NCBI RefSeq assembly: GCF_003287275.1
Contig: NZ_QEVW01000019.1
Location: 124,001-188,000, forward strand
DNA: 64,000 nt
Source of the DNA: Paenibacillus taichungensis
Lineage (GTDB): Bacteria > Bacillota > Bacilli > Paenibacillales > Paenibacillaceae
Reading direction: 5' to 3'
Part shown: positions 1 through 8,300 of the stretch, in pieces
Layout of the letters: every line of letters begins with the position of its first letter
Numbering within the stretch: the first letter of the stretch is position 1
Translations under genes and position numbers: made by a program
Notes under the pieces: generated by a model
What the model was told of the DNA's origin: nothing
Database searches by the model: none
Seen by the model: the letters and a program-made list of their open reading frames with translations, nothing else

Positions 1-783
1 GCCTTCTTTGATCGTTACTATCCTGCCCATATGACTAATCAGCCTGCTGCAACCTCTATTGAACTAGGGGAGCCTCTGGAGAAATATGCAGGTTCCTATC
101 AATTTACACGTCGTAATCACACGAAGATCGATAAGTTTTTCAGTTTTCTGACTCAGATCAATATTAAGGTTTCGGATAATCGGTTGTCGATTGGAAGTGG
201 TGCAGATCAGCAAGTATACACTCCGATTGGAGTGAATCTATTCCAGGAAGTCGGCGGGAAGCATCAGATGGGATTCCGTACGGATACAGAGGGCAAGGTC
301 ACGTATCTGTTTCTGGATATACTCAACCCCATGCCACTGGAGCCTACGCTGTTAATCAATCAATCGAAGTTTTGGCTTCCGCTGCTCGGTATCTCGGCCG
401 TTCTGTTCATTACTGTACTACTGGGAGCTATTTATCGCAGACGCAAAATCAAAGCGATGCCAAGGGCGCAGAAATGGGCAGTCCTGCTGTTGGTAGTTAC
501 GTCCGTGTGGTCATTGGTGACCTTGGGAGCTACACTTCTGGTGGTGAACATGGATCTGATCGATCGACTCAGTCATATTTCACTATCTCTACGTCTTTAT
601 CTGTTCATGCCTCTGATTCTTGTGGGATGGAGTGTGGCCATCGTAACGATGAACGTTCTGGCATGGAAAAACAAATATTGGACGTTACCTAAGCGTGTGT
701 ATTATACGTTCGTAACTTTAGCAGCAGTAACCTTATGTTTATTTTTCTATCATTGGAATCTGTTGGGATGGCATTTTGGTTGA
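1..783 (+). CDS. Serine beta-lactamase-like hydrolase with C-terminal membrane segments (5'-truncated by window)
   Basis: The frame is open from the first base (residues FFDRYYPAH precede the first Met), so the start and the catalytic SxxK lie outside the window. What remains is about 120 residues of beta-rich sequence followed by four hydrophobic segments (roughly local residues 122-145, 157-182, 198-220, 230-255) and a stop at 781-783. This architecture is known from Firmicute class C beta-lactamase/PBP4-like hydrolases (PF00144 families) carrying a membrane C-terminus, and the FFDRYYP phrase is typical just after the hydrolase domain. The hydrolase call is therefore inference from the C-terminal part only. 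It lies 54 bases before a two-component system on the same strand with no convincing terminator between, so cotranscription is possible. Confidence 0.6.
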   Translation, partial: AFFDRYYPAHMTNQPAATSIELGEPLEKYAGSYQFTRRNHTKIDKFFSFLTQINIKVSDNRLSIGSGADQQVYTPIGVNLFQEVGGKHQMGFRTDTEGKVTYLFLDILNPMPLEPTLLINQSKFWLPLLGISAVLFITVLLGAIYRRRKIKAMPRAQKWAVLLLVVTSVWSLVTLGATLLVVNMDLIDRLSHISLSLRLYLFMPLILVGWSVAIVTMNVLAWKNKYWTLPKRVYYTFVTLAAVTLCLFFYHWNLLGWHFG

Positions 784-837
784 ACCCTCCACCCAGGTGG
801 AAGAGGATAAGAAATCTATTGGAGGCATGCATTTTAT

Positions 838-1512
838 ATGACCCAAATCCTTGTCGTGGACGACGATGTGCACATTCGTGAGCTGATTACTTTGTTTTTG
901 CGGAATGAGGGATTTGAGATCGTGGTGGCTAAAGACGGTGCAGAAGCATTGGATATTGTTGAGAAATCGCAAATTGACCTGGTTATCCTCGATATTATGA
1001 TGCCCAAATTGGATGGTTGGGAACTATGCCGGGAGATCCGGCGCATGGATCTGAATATGCCGCTCTTGATGGTTACGGTAAAAGGGGAATCGGCTCAGAA
1101 AGTGAAGGGATTCCAGCTTGGAACAGATGATTATTTGACAAAGCCCTTCGATCCGCTGGAGCTTGTGATGAGAGTGAAAGCATTGCTGAAACGGTATCTG
1201 ATTGTCTCTTCCCAAACGATTCAATTGGGGGGCATTACACTGAATCGCCGCAGTTTTCAAGTGATTCGAGGAGAGCAGACGCTCAATCTGCCTTTAAAGG
1301 AGTTCGAGTTGCTGTTCATGCTGGCGAACCAGCCTGGGCAGATATTTACCCGGGAACAGTTAATTACGAAAATTTGGGGCAGCGACTATGAAGGGGATGA
1401 CCGGACGGTTGACGTTCACATTAAGCGATTAAGGGGAAAATTCGCTGGCGATGCACATCACTTTCAGATTGAAACGGCCCGAAGTCTGGGTTACCGGTTA
1501 GTGATCACATGA
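838..1512 (+). CDS. OmpR-family response regulator, HssR-like
   Basis: Cytoplasmic DNA-binding response regulator of 224 residues. The receiver domain (about 1-118) has the acidic pocket DDD at 8-10, the phosphoacceptor Asp at about 52 in LVILDIMMP, and the conserved Lys in YLTKPFDP. The winged-helix effector domain (about 125-224) contains KEFELLFMLA, QIFTREQL and DDRTVDVHIKRLR. These phrases closely resemble the haem-responsive regulator HssR of staphylococci and bacilli, but no hrtAB export genes are adjacent, so the ligand should not be assumed. A GGAGG box lies 12 bases before the ATG. The stop overlaps the start of the sensor kinase by four bases (ATGA), which indicates translational coupling. 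Confidence 0.9.
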   Translation: MTQILVVDDDVHIRELITLFLRNEGFEIVVAKDGAEALDIVEKSQIDLVILDIMMPKLDGWELCREIRRMDLNMPLLMVTVKGESAQKVKGFQLGTDDYLTKPFDPLELVMRVKALLKRYLIVSSQTIQLGGITLNRRSFQVIRGEQTLNLPLKEFELLFMLANQPGQIFTREQLITKIWGSDYEGDDRTVDVHIKRLRGKFAGDAHHFQIETARSLGYRLVIT

Positions 1513-2861
1513 TCAAGACCTTATACGTTCGCATCATTCTCACATTTTTGGTTGTCATTATCTTCAGCTTGCTGTCGTCTTTCCTCGTAGGGCTCTTTCT
1601 GTTCAAAAAAGAAGTGAACCACCTCGGTCAGAATGACATGATTGCAACAGGTGAGGAAATGATACGTCTCTATGAACAAACACACCCGGAGAACCGGGAT
1701 GCATTCATTAAAAGTATGGTGAAGATATCTACCTATCCCATTCATCTATATGACGTTTCCGGCAACGTAACATTTTATGATCTGGACAATACGGATACCG
1801 TTCAAATTGCGCCAGAGGTGGTTCAAATGGTATTGCAGGGCCAGGTCTATCGCTCGCCGGCTGAGGTGGATCAGACCTTTATCGGTCTTCCTTTCCCATT
1901 CCAAGGGGAGCCGCAAGCCGTGTTTATGCAATTTTCTCCGCAGAACGAAAATATCATTAATCGAATGGTCTTCCTGATATTATTACTCGCACTGTTTATT
2001 GGAAGCCTCTGTATTCTTATTGCTGCAAGGTACTTGGTGAAACCGATTCAGGTATTGACTCGTGCAACCAAGCGGCTGGCGAAGGGTGATTTTGAGGTGG
2101 AAATCCAAACGAAACGTGTGGATGAAATGGGAGCTTTGACGCACAGTTTTAATGAGATGGCGAGTGAGCTCAAACAGTTGGAACAGATGAGACAGGATTT
2201 TGTTTCCAATGTATCTCATGAGATTCAAACCCCGCTGACCTCTATTTCCGGTTTTGCCATGGCAATGAAAAATAACAGCCTGGTTGCCGAACCTGATCGT
2301 AACTATTACCTGGATATCATTATTACGGAGAGTGGACGGCTATCCAGACTTAGCGATAATCTGCTGGAGCTTGCATCTTTGGACTCCGATCATCATCCGT
2401 TCGAGGCGGCTACTTATAATCTTGATGAGCAAATTCGGCAAATTATCGTTACCTGCGAGCCGCAGTGGTCCACCAAAAATATTCAGGTTCATCTGGAGTT
2501 GGCCGATACGATTCAAGTTACAGCAGATCGGGATCAGCTCAATCAGGTCTGGATGAATCTGCTGGGGAATAGCATCAAGTTTACGCCAGCAGGTGGGCAT
2601 ATTTGTATACGAACGCACCAGGTAGAGAATGAAATTCTCATTACGATAACGGATACGGGTATTGGAATAGCGCAAGAGCAGCTGGAGTATGTGTTTGATC
2701 GGTTTTATAAAACAGACCTGTCGCGAAACCGCAGCATTAGCGGTAACGGTCTGGGCCTTGCGATCGTCAAGAAAATCGTGATGCTTCACCACGGAACCGT
2801 CGAAATGAGAAGCCGGGAAGGTGAGGGTACGACGGTGCTGGTTCATCTGCCTTTAGGATAA
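1509..2861 (+). CDS. HAMP-domain sensor histidine kinase, HssS-like
   Basis: Membrane sensor kinase of 450 residues and partner of the preceding regulator. TM1 is at about 9-31, followed by an extracytoplasmic sensing region of roughly 125 residues, TM2 at about 155-177, and a HAMP linker. The DHp helix carries NVSHEIQTPLTSISGF with the phosphoacceptor His at about 237. The catalytic domain shows an N box (NLLGNSIKFTP), G1 (DTGIGI), an F box (DRFYK) and G2 (GNGLGLAIVKK). The phrases MRQDFVSNVSHEI and LHHGT recall HssS. The H box reads HEIQTPL rather than the common HELRTPL. A rho-independent terminator follows directly, so this gene ends the transcription unit. Confidence 0.9.
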   Translation: MIKTLYVRIILTFLVVIIFSLLSSFLVGLFLFKKEVNHLGQNDMIATGEEMIRLYEQTHPENRDAFIKSMVKISTYPIHLYDVSGNVTFYDLDNTDTVQIAPEVVQMVLQGQVYRSPAEVDQTFIGLPFPFQGEPQAVFMQFSPQNENIINRMVFLILLLALFIGSLCILIAARYLVKPIQVLTRATKRLAKGDFEVEIQTKRVDEMGALTHSFNEMASELKQLEQMRQDFVSNVSHEIQTPLTSISGFAMAMKNNSLVAEPDRNYYLDIIITESGRLSRLSDNLLELASLDSDHHPFEAATYNLDEQIRQIIVTCEPQWSTKNIQVHLELADTIQVTADRDQLNQVWMNLLGNSIKFTPAGGHICIRTHQVENEILITITDTGIGIAQEQLEYVFDRFYKTDLSRNRSISGNGLGLAIVKKIVMLHHGTVEMRSREGEGTTVLVHLPLG

Positions 2862-2875
2862 TTGCATCAAAATCA

Positions 2876-2903
2876 AACACGCCACGGTTGGCGTGTTTTT
2901 TTA
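2876..2903 (+). terminator. Rho-independent terminator after the two-component system
   Basis: An 8-bp stem AACACGCC / GGCGTGTT with loop ACGGTT is followed by a T run, 15 bases after the kinase stop codon. Confidence 0.9.
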
Positions 2904-3034
2904 TTTTCGCTGAATATTTAGATCAAACAACAAAGCAGTCAGCAGGCTCCACATTCGAAAAAGACAAACTCTTTACCCACAGTTTATACATCCCGCATAG
3001 TAGATTGCTAACGTGATGAAAAGGGGTGATAAGG

Positions 3035-3886
3035 ATGAGAACAACCGAAAGAGCATATCCTGCTGACAACCAGCCTGTACTCACGAGCCATACCCTTGGA
3101 TGGGACTATCTGCAGGTGTCCCGGTGGCCGAGTCCTCAGCATGCTGCCGGGGGGCTTACCGGAACGAAGCATCAGATTGCCATACATTGTTCGGCTTACT
3201 ATGAGAACTATTACACCATTCATATCCTGCCTGCTGGAGAACCCGTTCTCTGTTCCTGGGGAAAGGCTTCCCTGTATTTCCTGCAGATCGAAATCCCGCC
3301 TTCCTATCTAGAGCACATCGCACGTGAATCGGGACTGCTGAAGGAAGGGTATATTCAGTTGGAACTCAAGTATTATGTCAAGGACCCCAAGCTGTTGCAA
3401 TTAGGACTCTGGTTGCTCGAAGAGCTGCAGAATGGCGGCAGACAAGGAAAGATATATAGTGATTCACTCTCCAATATGCTCATCCTGCATCTCCTGAACC
3501 ATTATTCTCAGGTATGCACGAACAGCACTCCCTCCAGAATGACGGCCAATCAGGAAATTTATCAGTCCATAGAATATATGAAAGAAAATTTGGAGGCGGA
3601 GCTCTCCATTCAGGAGCTGGCTGACAAGGCTGCCCTGAGTCTGTCCCATTATATTCGGCTGTTCAAACAGCAGACGGGGCATACACCACATCATTATCTG
3701 ATTCGCCTGCGGATCGAACATTCCAAGCTGCTGATCAGCAAGGGAGAGTACGGGCTGAAGGAGATTGCCGACCGTGCCGGTTTCTCCGATCAGGGTCACT
3801 TCACAAGAATGTTCAAGCGGATCGCTGGAACGACGCCCAAACAGTATATGAACGAGGTTTCTTCGAACCGAATCATTCTAAAATGA
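3035..3886 (+). CDS. AraC-family transcriptional regulator
   Basis: Regulator of 283 residues. The N-terminal half (about 1-165) is an AraC ligand-binding, cupin-type region without further recognisable identity. The C-terminal hundred residues hold two helix-turn-helix units: LSIQELADKAALSLSHYIRLFKQ, then LKEIADRAGFSDQGHFTRMFKR ending in TPKQY, the AraC signature. I chose ATG 3035 because AAGGGGTG sits six bases upstream; the GTG at 3026 would overlap this box. The gene stands just before, and on the same strand as, the ABC transporter operon starting at 4060, so it is the likely activator of that operon. This is inference from position. Confidence 0.85.
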   Translation: MRTTERAYPADNQPVLTSHTLGWDYLQVSRWPSPQHAAGGLTGTKHQIAIHCSAYYENYYTIHILPAGEPVLCSWGKASLYFLQIEIPPSYLEHIARESGLLKEGYIQLELKYYVKDPKLLQLGLWLLEELQNGGRQGKIYSDSLSNMLILHLLNHYSQVCTNSTPSRMTANQEIYQSIEYMKENLEAELSIQELADKAALSLSHYIRLFKQQTGHTPHHYLIRLRIEHSKLLISKGEYGLKEIADRAGFSDQGHFTRMFKRIAGTTPKQYMNEVSSNRIILK

Positions 3887-3964
3887 TTGTTTTGTTCAAT
3901 AAAAACCGCATTTTGTCCAACAGACGTCCTTGGCCTGAAAGCTACAATTAGTTTAAGCCGATCG

Positions 3965-4005
3965 GGAAGTGAATCCCGCTGGCTAAAACGGGGGTCACTG
4001 CTTCC
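3965..4005 (+). promoter_or_regulatory. Imperfect hairpin in the leader of the 4060 operon
   Basis: Arms GGAAGTGAATCCCG and CGGGGGTCACTGCTTCC pair over most of their length across a loop of about ten bases. The hairpin lies 55 bases before the first start codon of the operon and is not followed by a T run. It may be a leader structure or simply a paired operator region for the AraC regulator; no function can be assigned. Confidence 0.35.
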
Positions 4006-4059
4006 ATAATGGACGAACCATTATTGGAGCAGACCTACAATTCAGGAGGCGTTAATATC

Positions 4060-4926
4060 ATGAAACTGAGAAAAGTGTCAGGCTGGGTCTGTGCGGGAGT
4101 GTTAATTGCAGGTTCTCTTACATCAGGAACATGGGCGGTGCACGCATCGGCCGAAGCTGCGGAAAATGCGGTATATGCTGCACAGGCCGCCGAATCCTGG
4201 CATGAGGTGTCCAAGCAAACCTTTTGGCTGACGGATGCCTTTGAGCGCGGACAAGGCGTCACAACAGATGGAAACTCATGGATTTTTAATTCACAGCTTG
4301 GTTTATTAAAGACGGCACTGGACGGAAAAACGGTTCAGAAACGAAATGCGGTAGCAATCCCGGCTGAGATAGCAGTGCAGGGCGGTGACCACATTGGGGA
4401 CATTTCCTATTACAACGGGTTGATTTATGCTCCTATTGAAGACAGTAAGAAATACGAACATCCCTACATCGCCGTCTATAATGCCTCCACACTTCAATAT
4501 ACTGGAACCTCCTATGCGCTTCCGTTGAACCTTCATCCCGGTGGTGTGCCTTGGGTAGCCGTGGATGCCGATCGCGGTCAGGTCTATACGGCCCAGTGGA
4601 ACAATGCCCCTGTGTTGAATGTGTTTCGACTCAGTGACATGTCCCTCATCAAAACCGTACCGCTTAGTCAAACGATTGATCGCATTCAAGGCGCAGAGAT
4701 GTATAATGGTGCGCTGTATGCCTCCTCCGACAATAACTCCAAGAAATCCGTCTACCGGATTGATCCAGATACCGGAGCTGTCACGCTGGCCTTTGACCGG
4801 AACCTCGGAAGCAGTAATGAAGCGCAAGGCATCACTGTTCTTCCAACAGCCGAAGGTGCTGTCCTGCATATCCTTGATGTAGACTCCAACCGTGTAAGCA
4901 TGAATTTCAGACATTATGGATTTTAA
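4060..4926 (+). CDS. Secreted protein of unknown function, predicted beta-propeller-like
   Basis: Protein of 288 residues with a signal peptide: MKLRKVSGWVCAGVLIAGSL followed by a small-residue stretch and a probable AHA/SA cleavage site near residue 28. The mature part has short repeating beta-strand phrases such as GVTTDGNSWIFNSQ, GDISYYNGLIYAPIE, PWVAVDADRGQVYTAQW, GAEMYNGALYASSDN and VYRIDPDTGAVTL. These resemble blades of YncE or quinoprotein-type propellers, but I do not recognise a named family. AGGAGG lies nine bases before ATG 4060; the more upstream ATG at 4009 lacks a ribosome binding site. It is the first gene of the ABC transporter operon, so a role in binding or processing the transported sugar at the cell surface is possible. 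Confidence 0.65.
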   Translation: MKLRKVSGWVCAGVLIAGSLTSGTWAVHASAEAAENAVYAAQAAESWHEVSKQTFWLTDAFERGQGVTTDGNSWIFNSQLGLLKTALDGKTVQKRNAVAIPAEIAVQGGDHIGDISYYNGLIYAPIEDSKKYEHPYIAVYNASTLQYTGTSYALPLNLHPGGVPWVAVDADRGQVYTAQWNNAPVLNVFRLSDMSLIKTVPLSQTIDRIQGAEMYNGALYASSDNNSKKSVYRIDPDTGAVTLAFDRNLGSSNEAQGITVLPTAEGAVLHILDVDSNRVSMNFRHYGF

Positions 4927-4967
4927 ACAGAGCTAACATGCTCTGCACATATGAGGGGAGAAAACAA

Positions 4968-6335
4968 ATGCTGAAGCAGGGGAAAATGGCGCTAATTGCG
5001 CTGGGATTAACGTTAATGCTAGTCGGGTGCGGTCAGGGAGGGGGTAATGCAGCGGATACCAAGGTCGGCACGGCTACAACGGCTTCGACAGCTGATGCAA
5101 ACGCGGCTTTGGATCAGACTCCCAAGGAGCCGATTGAAATTTCGTTCTATTACCCGGTTAATGTTGGCGGGCCACTTACAAAGGTTATTGACGGGATGAG
5201 CACATCTTTTATGGAAAAATTCCCGGATATTAAGGTTAAACCGGTCTATACCGGAAACTACGGAGATAATACGATCAAAATTCAGGCAGGTGTACAGGCC
5301 AAGCAGCCGCCGGATGTGGCTGTTATGATGTCGACTGAGCTGTACAGCATGATGGACACGGACGCGATTATTCCTCTGGATGATTTTATCGCCAAGGATG
5401 AGGACTATAACAAGAATGATTTCTATCCGGCCTTCGTGGAGGATACCCAAGCGGATGGACATACGTACAGTGTACCGTTCCAGCGAAGTACTATTATTCT
5501 GTATTACAACAAAGACATGTTCAAAGCTGCTGGTCTGGACCCGAACAAGCCACCGACAAACTGGGATGAGCTGGTGGAATATGCCGGGAAGCTGAATCGT
5601 GATGGACATACAGGGCTGGAGATTCCGGGGAATGACGATTCCTACTGGATGTTCCAGATGCTTGCCCGCCAAAATGCGAGCGATCCCAAGCAGAGCATTA
5701 TGGGGGATGACGGCAGGAAAGCCAATTTCAATACGCCGGAGAACGTCGAAGCTCTGCAATTCTGGCTTGACTTGTCCCATAAGTACAAGGTAATGCCAAA
5801 AGGAGTTATAGATTGGGCTGCCACGCCAACCGATTTTATTGAAGGCAAAACGGCTATGATGATGCACACTAGTGGCAACTTGACGAACGTGAAAACCAAC
5901 GCCAAATTCGACTTTGGTGTAGCCTTCGCACCAGCCAATAAGCAATACGGATCGCCTACGGGCGGGGGGAACCTGTACATTTTCAAAGATACCACACCAG
6001 AGAAACAGGCAGCAGCTTGGGAATTTGCCAAGTATATGTCTGCTCCGGAACAAGCTGCACTGTTCAGTTCTTCATCCGGTTATGTCGGGGTTCGCAAATC
6101 TGCCTACGATACGGAAGCCATGAAGGTGTACACAGATGGATTCCCGCAGGCACTCGTGGCCCGTGACCAGTTACAGTATGCGTTCCGGGAATTATCCACG
6201 CATAATCACGGCAAGGTGTCCTCCGCACTAACCAACCAGATTCAATCCGCGCTGGCTGGCAAAATCGATGCGGCTGGTGCATTGAAGGCCGCACAAGAAG
6301 AAGCGGATCGTGTGCTCGCTCCTTTTAACAAATAA
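4968..6335 (+). CDS. ABC transporter sugar-binding lipoprotein (UgpB/MalE-like, family 1)
   Basis: Extracytoplasmic solute receptor of 455 residues. The N-terminus MLKQGKMALIALGLTLMLVGC gives a lipobox (LVGC), so the protein is membrane-anchored through a lipidated Cys at about 21. Family 1 solute-binding features include PIEISFYYPVN, PPDVAVMMSTELYSM, YSVPFQRSTIILYYNKDMFKAAGLDP, PTNWDELVEYAGKL, FIEGKTAMMMHTSG and TGGGNLYIFKD. These resemble glycerol-3-phosphate and disaccharide receptors; the ligand is not predictable by eye. ATG 4968 is preceded by GAGGGGAG. A strong stem-loop lies between this gene and the permeases, which would favour excess receptor over permease. Confidence 0.9.
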   Translation: MLKQGKMALIALGLTLMLVGCGQGGGNAADTKVGTATTASTADANAALDQTPKEPIEISFYYPVNVGGPLTKVIDGMSTSFMEKFPDIKVKPVYTGNYGDNTIKIQAGVQAKQPPDVAVMMSTELYSMMDTDAIIPLDDFIAKDEDYNKNDFYPAFVEDTQADGHTYSVPFQRSTIILYYNKDMFKAAGLDPNKPPTNWDELVEYAGKLNRDGHTGLEIPGNDDSYWMFQMLARQNASDPKQSIMGDDGRKANFNTPENVEALQFWLDLSHKYKVMPKGVIDWAATPTDFIEGKTAMMMHTSGNLTNVKTNAKFDFGVAFAPANKQYGSPTGGGNLYIFKDTTPEKQAAAWEFAKYMSAPEQAALFSSSSGYVGVRKSAYDTEAMKVYTDGFPQALVARDQLQYAFRELSTHNHGKVSSALTNQIQSALAGKIDAAGALKAAQEEADRVLAPFNK

Positions 6336-6371
6336 AGCTGCTGAATTAGAACCTTCCTTAGTTATGATCCT

Positions 6372-6400
6372 GGCGGGAAGCCACTACAGTGCTTCCCGCC
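6372..6400 (+). terminator. Intercistronic stem-loop, likely 3'-stabiliser or weak terminator of the binding-protein message
   Basis: A perfect 10-bp stem GGCGGGAAGC / GCTTCCCGCC closes a nine-base loop. No T run follows (GATATTTC), so readthrough into the permeases is expected. Such hairpins after binding-protein genes commonly protect the upstream mRNA from 3' exonucleases; applying that here is inference. Confidence 0.7.
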
Positions 6401-6464
6401 GATATTTCTTACCAAGGAGTTGCAGGGAAGTAAGGCTCAGATTGTACAAGGAGGAGAATCGGGC

Positions 6465-7355
6465 ATGAATACCCGTTGGAACGAAAAGCTTAGGCGGAAC
6501 GGGTTTGGGTGGGCACTTGTGTTACCATCCCTTCTGTTTCTTGGCATGTTCACCTATTATCCGATGCTAAAATCGGCATGGCTCAGTCTGTTTGAGCAGA
6601 ATTTGGCCGTTCGCACGCCTGTATTTGTAGGAATGGACAACTATAAGGCATTGCTGCATGATCCTGTTTTTGTTGAAGTGTTCCGAAATAACATCTGGTT
6701 TGCGGTCGGTACGGTTCCCGTCTCGATGGCGCTGGCCTTTGTAATGGCGTTGTTTGCAGATAAAGCGATCCGGGGCAAAGGTCTGGTCCGTATTGCTTTT
6801 TTCTACCCGAATATGATTCCAATGATCGCCGCTGCGAGCATTTGGCTGTTTCTTTATATGCCTCAGTTTGGTTTGTTTGCCCGGTTTGCTTCCTGGTTCA
6901 CAGGAAGCGAGGTTAATCTGCTTGGCAATCCGGATACGGTGCTTGGCTCGCTGATTGTGATGACTGTCTGGAAGGAGGCCGGATATTTCATGATCTTTTA
7001 TCTGGCTGGCCTGCAGCAGATTCCGAAAGATCTTTACGAGTCGGCTTCGGTAGACGGGATCGGCGTGTTGACGCAGCAGCTGCGGATCACCATTCCATTG
7101 ACGATGCCCACAACGCTGTTTGTCACCGTCGTCGCGATTACGAATGCCTTCAAATGGGTGGATCATCTGTGGATGATGACCAAGGGAGGGCCTGATCATG
7201 CCAGCAGCTTGCTTCTATATTATATCTATGAGACGACTTTCAGTTTCAATGACCAGGGGATGGCGGCAGCTATGACCGTGGTGATGATTGTTCTGCTTCT
7301 TGTCATATCCTGCTTCCAATTTGCGGGATGGGAACGCAAAATTCATTATCAGTAG
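6465..7355 (+). CDS. ABC transporter permease (UgpA/MalF-like)
   Basis: Integral membrane permease of 296 residues with six predicted TM segments. It starts with a short basic N-terminus and TM1 GWALVLPSLLFLGMFTYYPML. The EAA loop for coupling to the ATPase reads DLYESASVDGIGVLTQQLRITIPLTMPT at about 195-222. GGAGGAG lies ten bases before ATG 6465. It pairs with the next permease to form the channel for the upstream receptor. No ATPase gene is in the operon, so the importer probably uses a shared MsmX-type ATPase encoded elsewhere, as is known for many Bacillales carbohydrate importers. Confidence 0.9.
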   Translation: MNTRWNEKLRRNGFGWALVLPSLLFLGMFTYYPMLKSAWLSLFEQNLAVRTPVFVGMDNYKALLHDPVFVEVFRNNIWFAVGTVPVSMALAFVMALFADKAIRGKGLVRIAFFYPNMIPMIAAASIWLFLYMPQFGLFARFASWFTGSEVNLLGNPDTVLGSLIVMTVWKEAGYFMIFYLAGLQQIPKDLYESASVDGIGVLTQQLRITIPLTMPTTLFVTVVAITNAFKWVDHLWMMTKGGPDHASSLLLYYIYETTFSFNDQGMAAAMTVVMIVLLLVISCFQFAGWERKIHYQ

Positions 7356-7377
7356 AAGGTGGAAGGGGATAGGAATC

Positions 7378-8286
7378 ATGAAAAATGCTGCCGAGCTGTC
7401 CTTGTCCGCTAAATTGCGGCCTGAAAAGGCCAAGCAGTCGCTGAATCGGAAGTTTAGATTCGCAAGGCGCCGTCGGATAGCCGGACAAGCGTTGTGGCAT
7501 GCAATTATGCTGTTGTTTGCTGCGGCTTGGCTGATTCCGCTAATGTGGATGCTGCGCAATGCCTTTCTACCAAAGGATGCGTCCATTGGCGCAGGTTGGT
7601 CCTGGGATTTTACGCTGGATAATTTCAGTCGGGTTTGGCAAGGGGCACCGTTCGGACAATACATGTGGAATACGCTACTGGTAACCTCAGGAATATTTGC
7701 AGTTCAGATTGTTACATTAACCCTGGCAGCATATGCGTTTGCCCGTGTTTCTTTTGTTGGGCGGAATATTGTATTTATGCTCTTTCTCGTCCAGATTATG
7801 GTCCCATCGGATGTACTCATCTTCTCTAACTACCAAATCATTAACGAGTTGGGACTGCTGGATACAAAGATCGGTATTATGCTGCCTTATTTCGCTTCTG
7901 CGTTTGGAGTGTTCCTCTTAAGGCAGGCCTTTAAGCAGCTTCCGTACGAACTGGATGAGGCTGCGCGTGTAGAGGGCTGCTCTTCACTAGGCATTCTGCT
8001 GCGTATTTATATGCCGCTGTCGAGGCCCGTCTATCTTTCGTTTGCGATTGTTTCCATCAGCTTTCACTGGAACGACTTTCTTTGGCCGCTTATTGTGACG
8101 AATTCCCCGGAAAATCGTCTGCTGACTGTAGGTCTGGCGATGTTTGCCAAATCAACCGAAGCAGGTGCGCAGTGGACGGATGTCAGCGCAGCAACCCTGA
8201 TTGTAACTGCCCCGATGCTGATTGGCTTTCTGTTGTTCCAGCGACAGTTTATCAGCAGCTTTATGCATTCGGGCATCAAAGGATAA
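7378..8286 (+). CDS. ABC transporter permease (UgpE/MalG-like)
   Basis: Second permease, 302 residues. A polar and basic N-terminal stretch of about 38 residues precedes TM1 (HAIMLLFAAAWLIPLMWMLRN). The protein shows the family phrases FSNYQIINELGLLDTKIGIMLPY and the EAA loop LPYELDEAARVEGCSSLGILLRIYMPLSRPV, and ends with the usual IKG tail. ATG 7378 follows GAAGGGGAT; an upstream in-frame region overlapping the previous gene lacks a ribosome binding site. It lies 22 bases behind the first permease and 14 bases before the metallophosphoesterase, inside one operon. Confidence 0.9.
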   Translation: MKNAAELSLSAKLRPEKAKQSLNRKFRFARRRRIAGQALWHAIMLLFAAAWLIPLMWMLRNAFLPKDASIGAGWSWDFTLDNFSRVWQGAPFGQYMWNTLLVTSGIFAVQIVTLTLAAYAFARVSFVGRNIVFMLFLVQIMVPSDVLIFSNYQIINELGLLDTKIGIMLPYFASAFGVFLLRQAFKQLPYELDEAARVEGCSSLGILLRIYMPLSRPVYLSFAIVSISFHWNDFLWPLIVTNSPENRLLTVGLAMFAKSTEAGAQWTDVSAATLIVTAPMLIGFLLFQRQFISSFMHSGIKG

Positions 8287-8300
8287 GGGAGATGATGATA

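Noticed and set aside
372..692. Out-of-frame reading frame of 106 codons inside the first gene
   Set aside because: It overlaps the membrane region of the hydrolase gene, lacks a ribosome binding site and shows no domain.
2340..2846. Minus-strand frame of 168 codons opposite the histidine kinase
   Set aside because: It is a shadow of the kinase coding sequence with no start signal or recognisable composition.
5019..6053. Minus-strand frame of 344 codons opposite the sugar-binding lipoprotein gene
   Set aside because: Long only because of base composition; the plus-strand frame has a lipobox and family motifs and explains the region.
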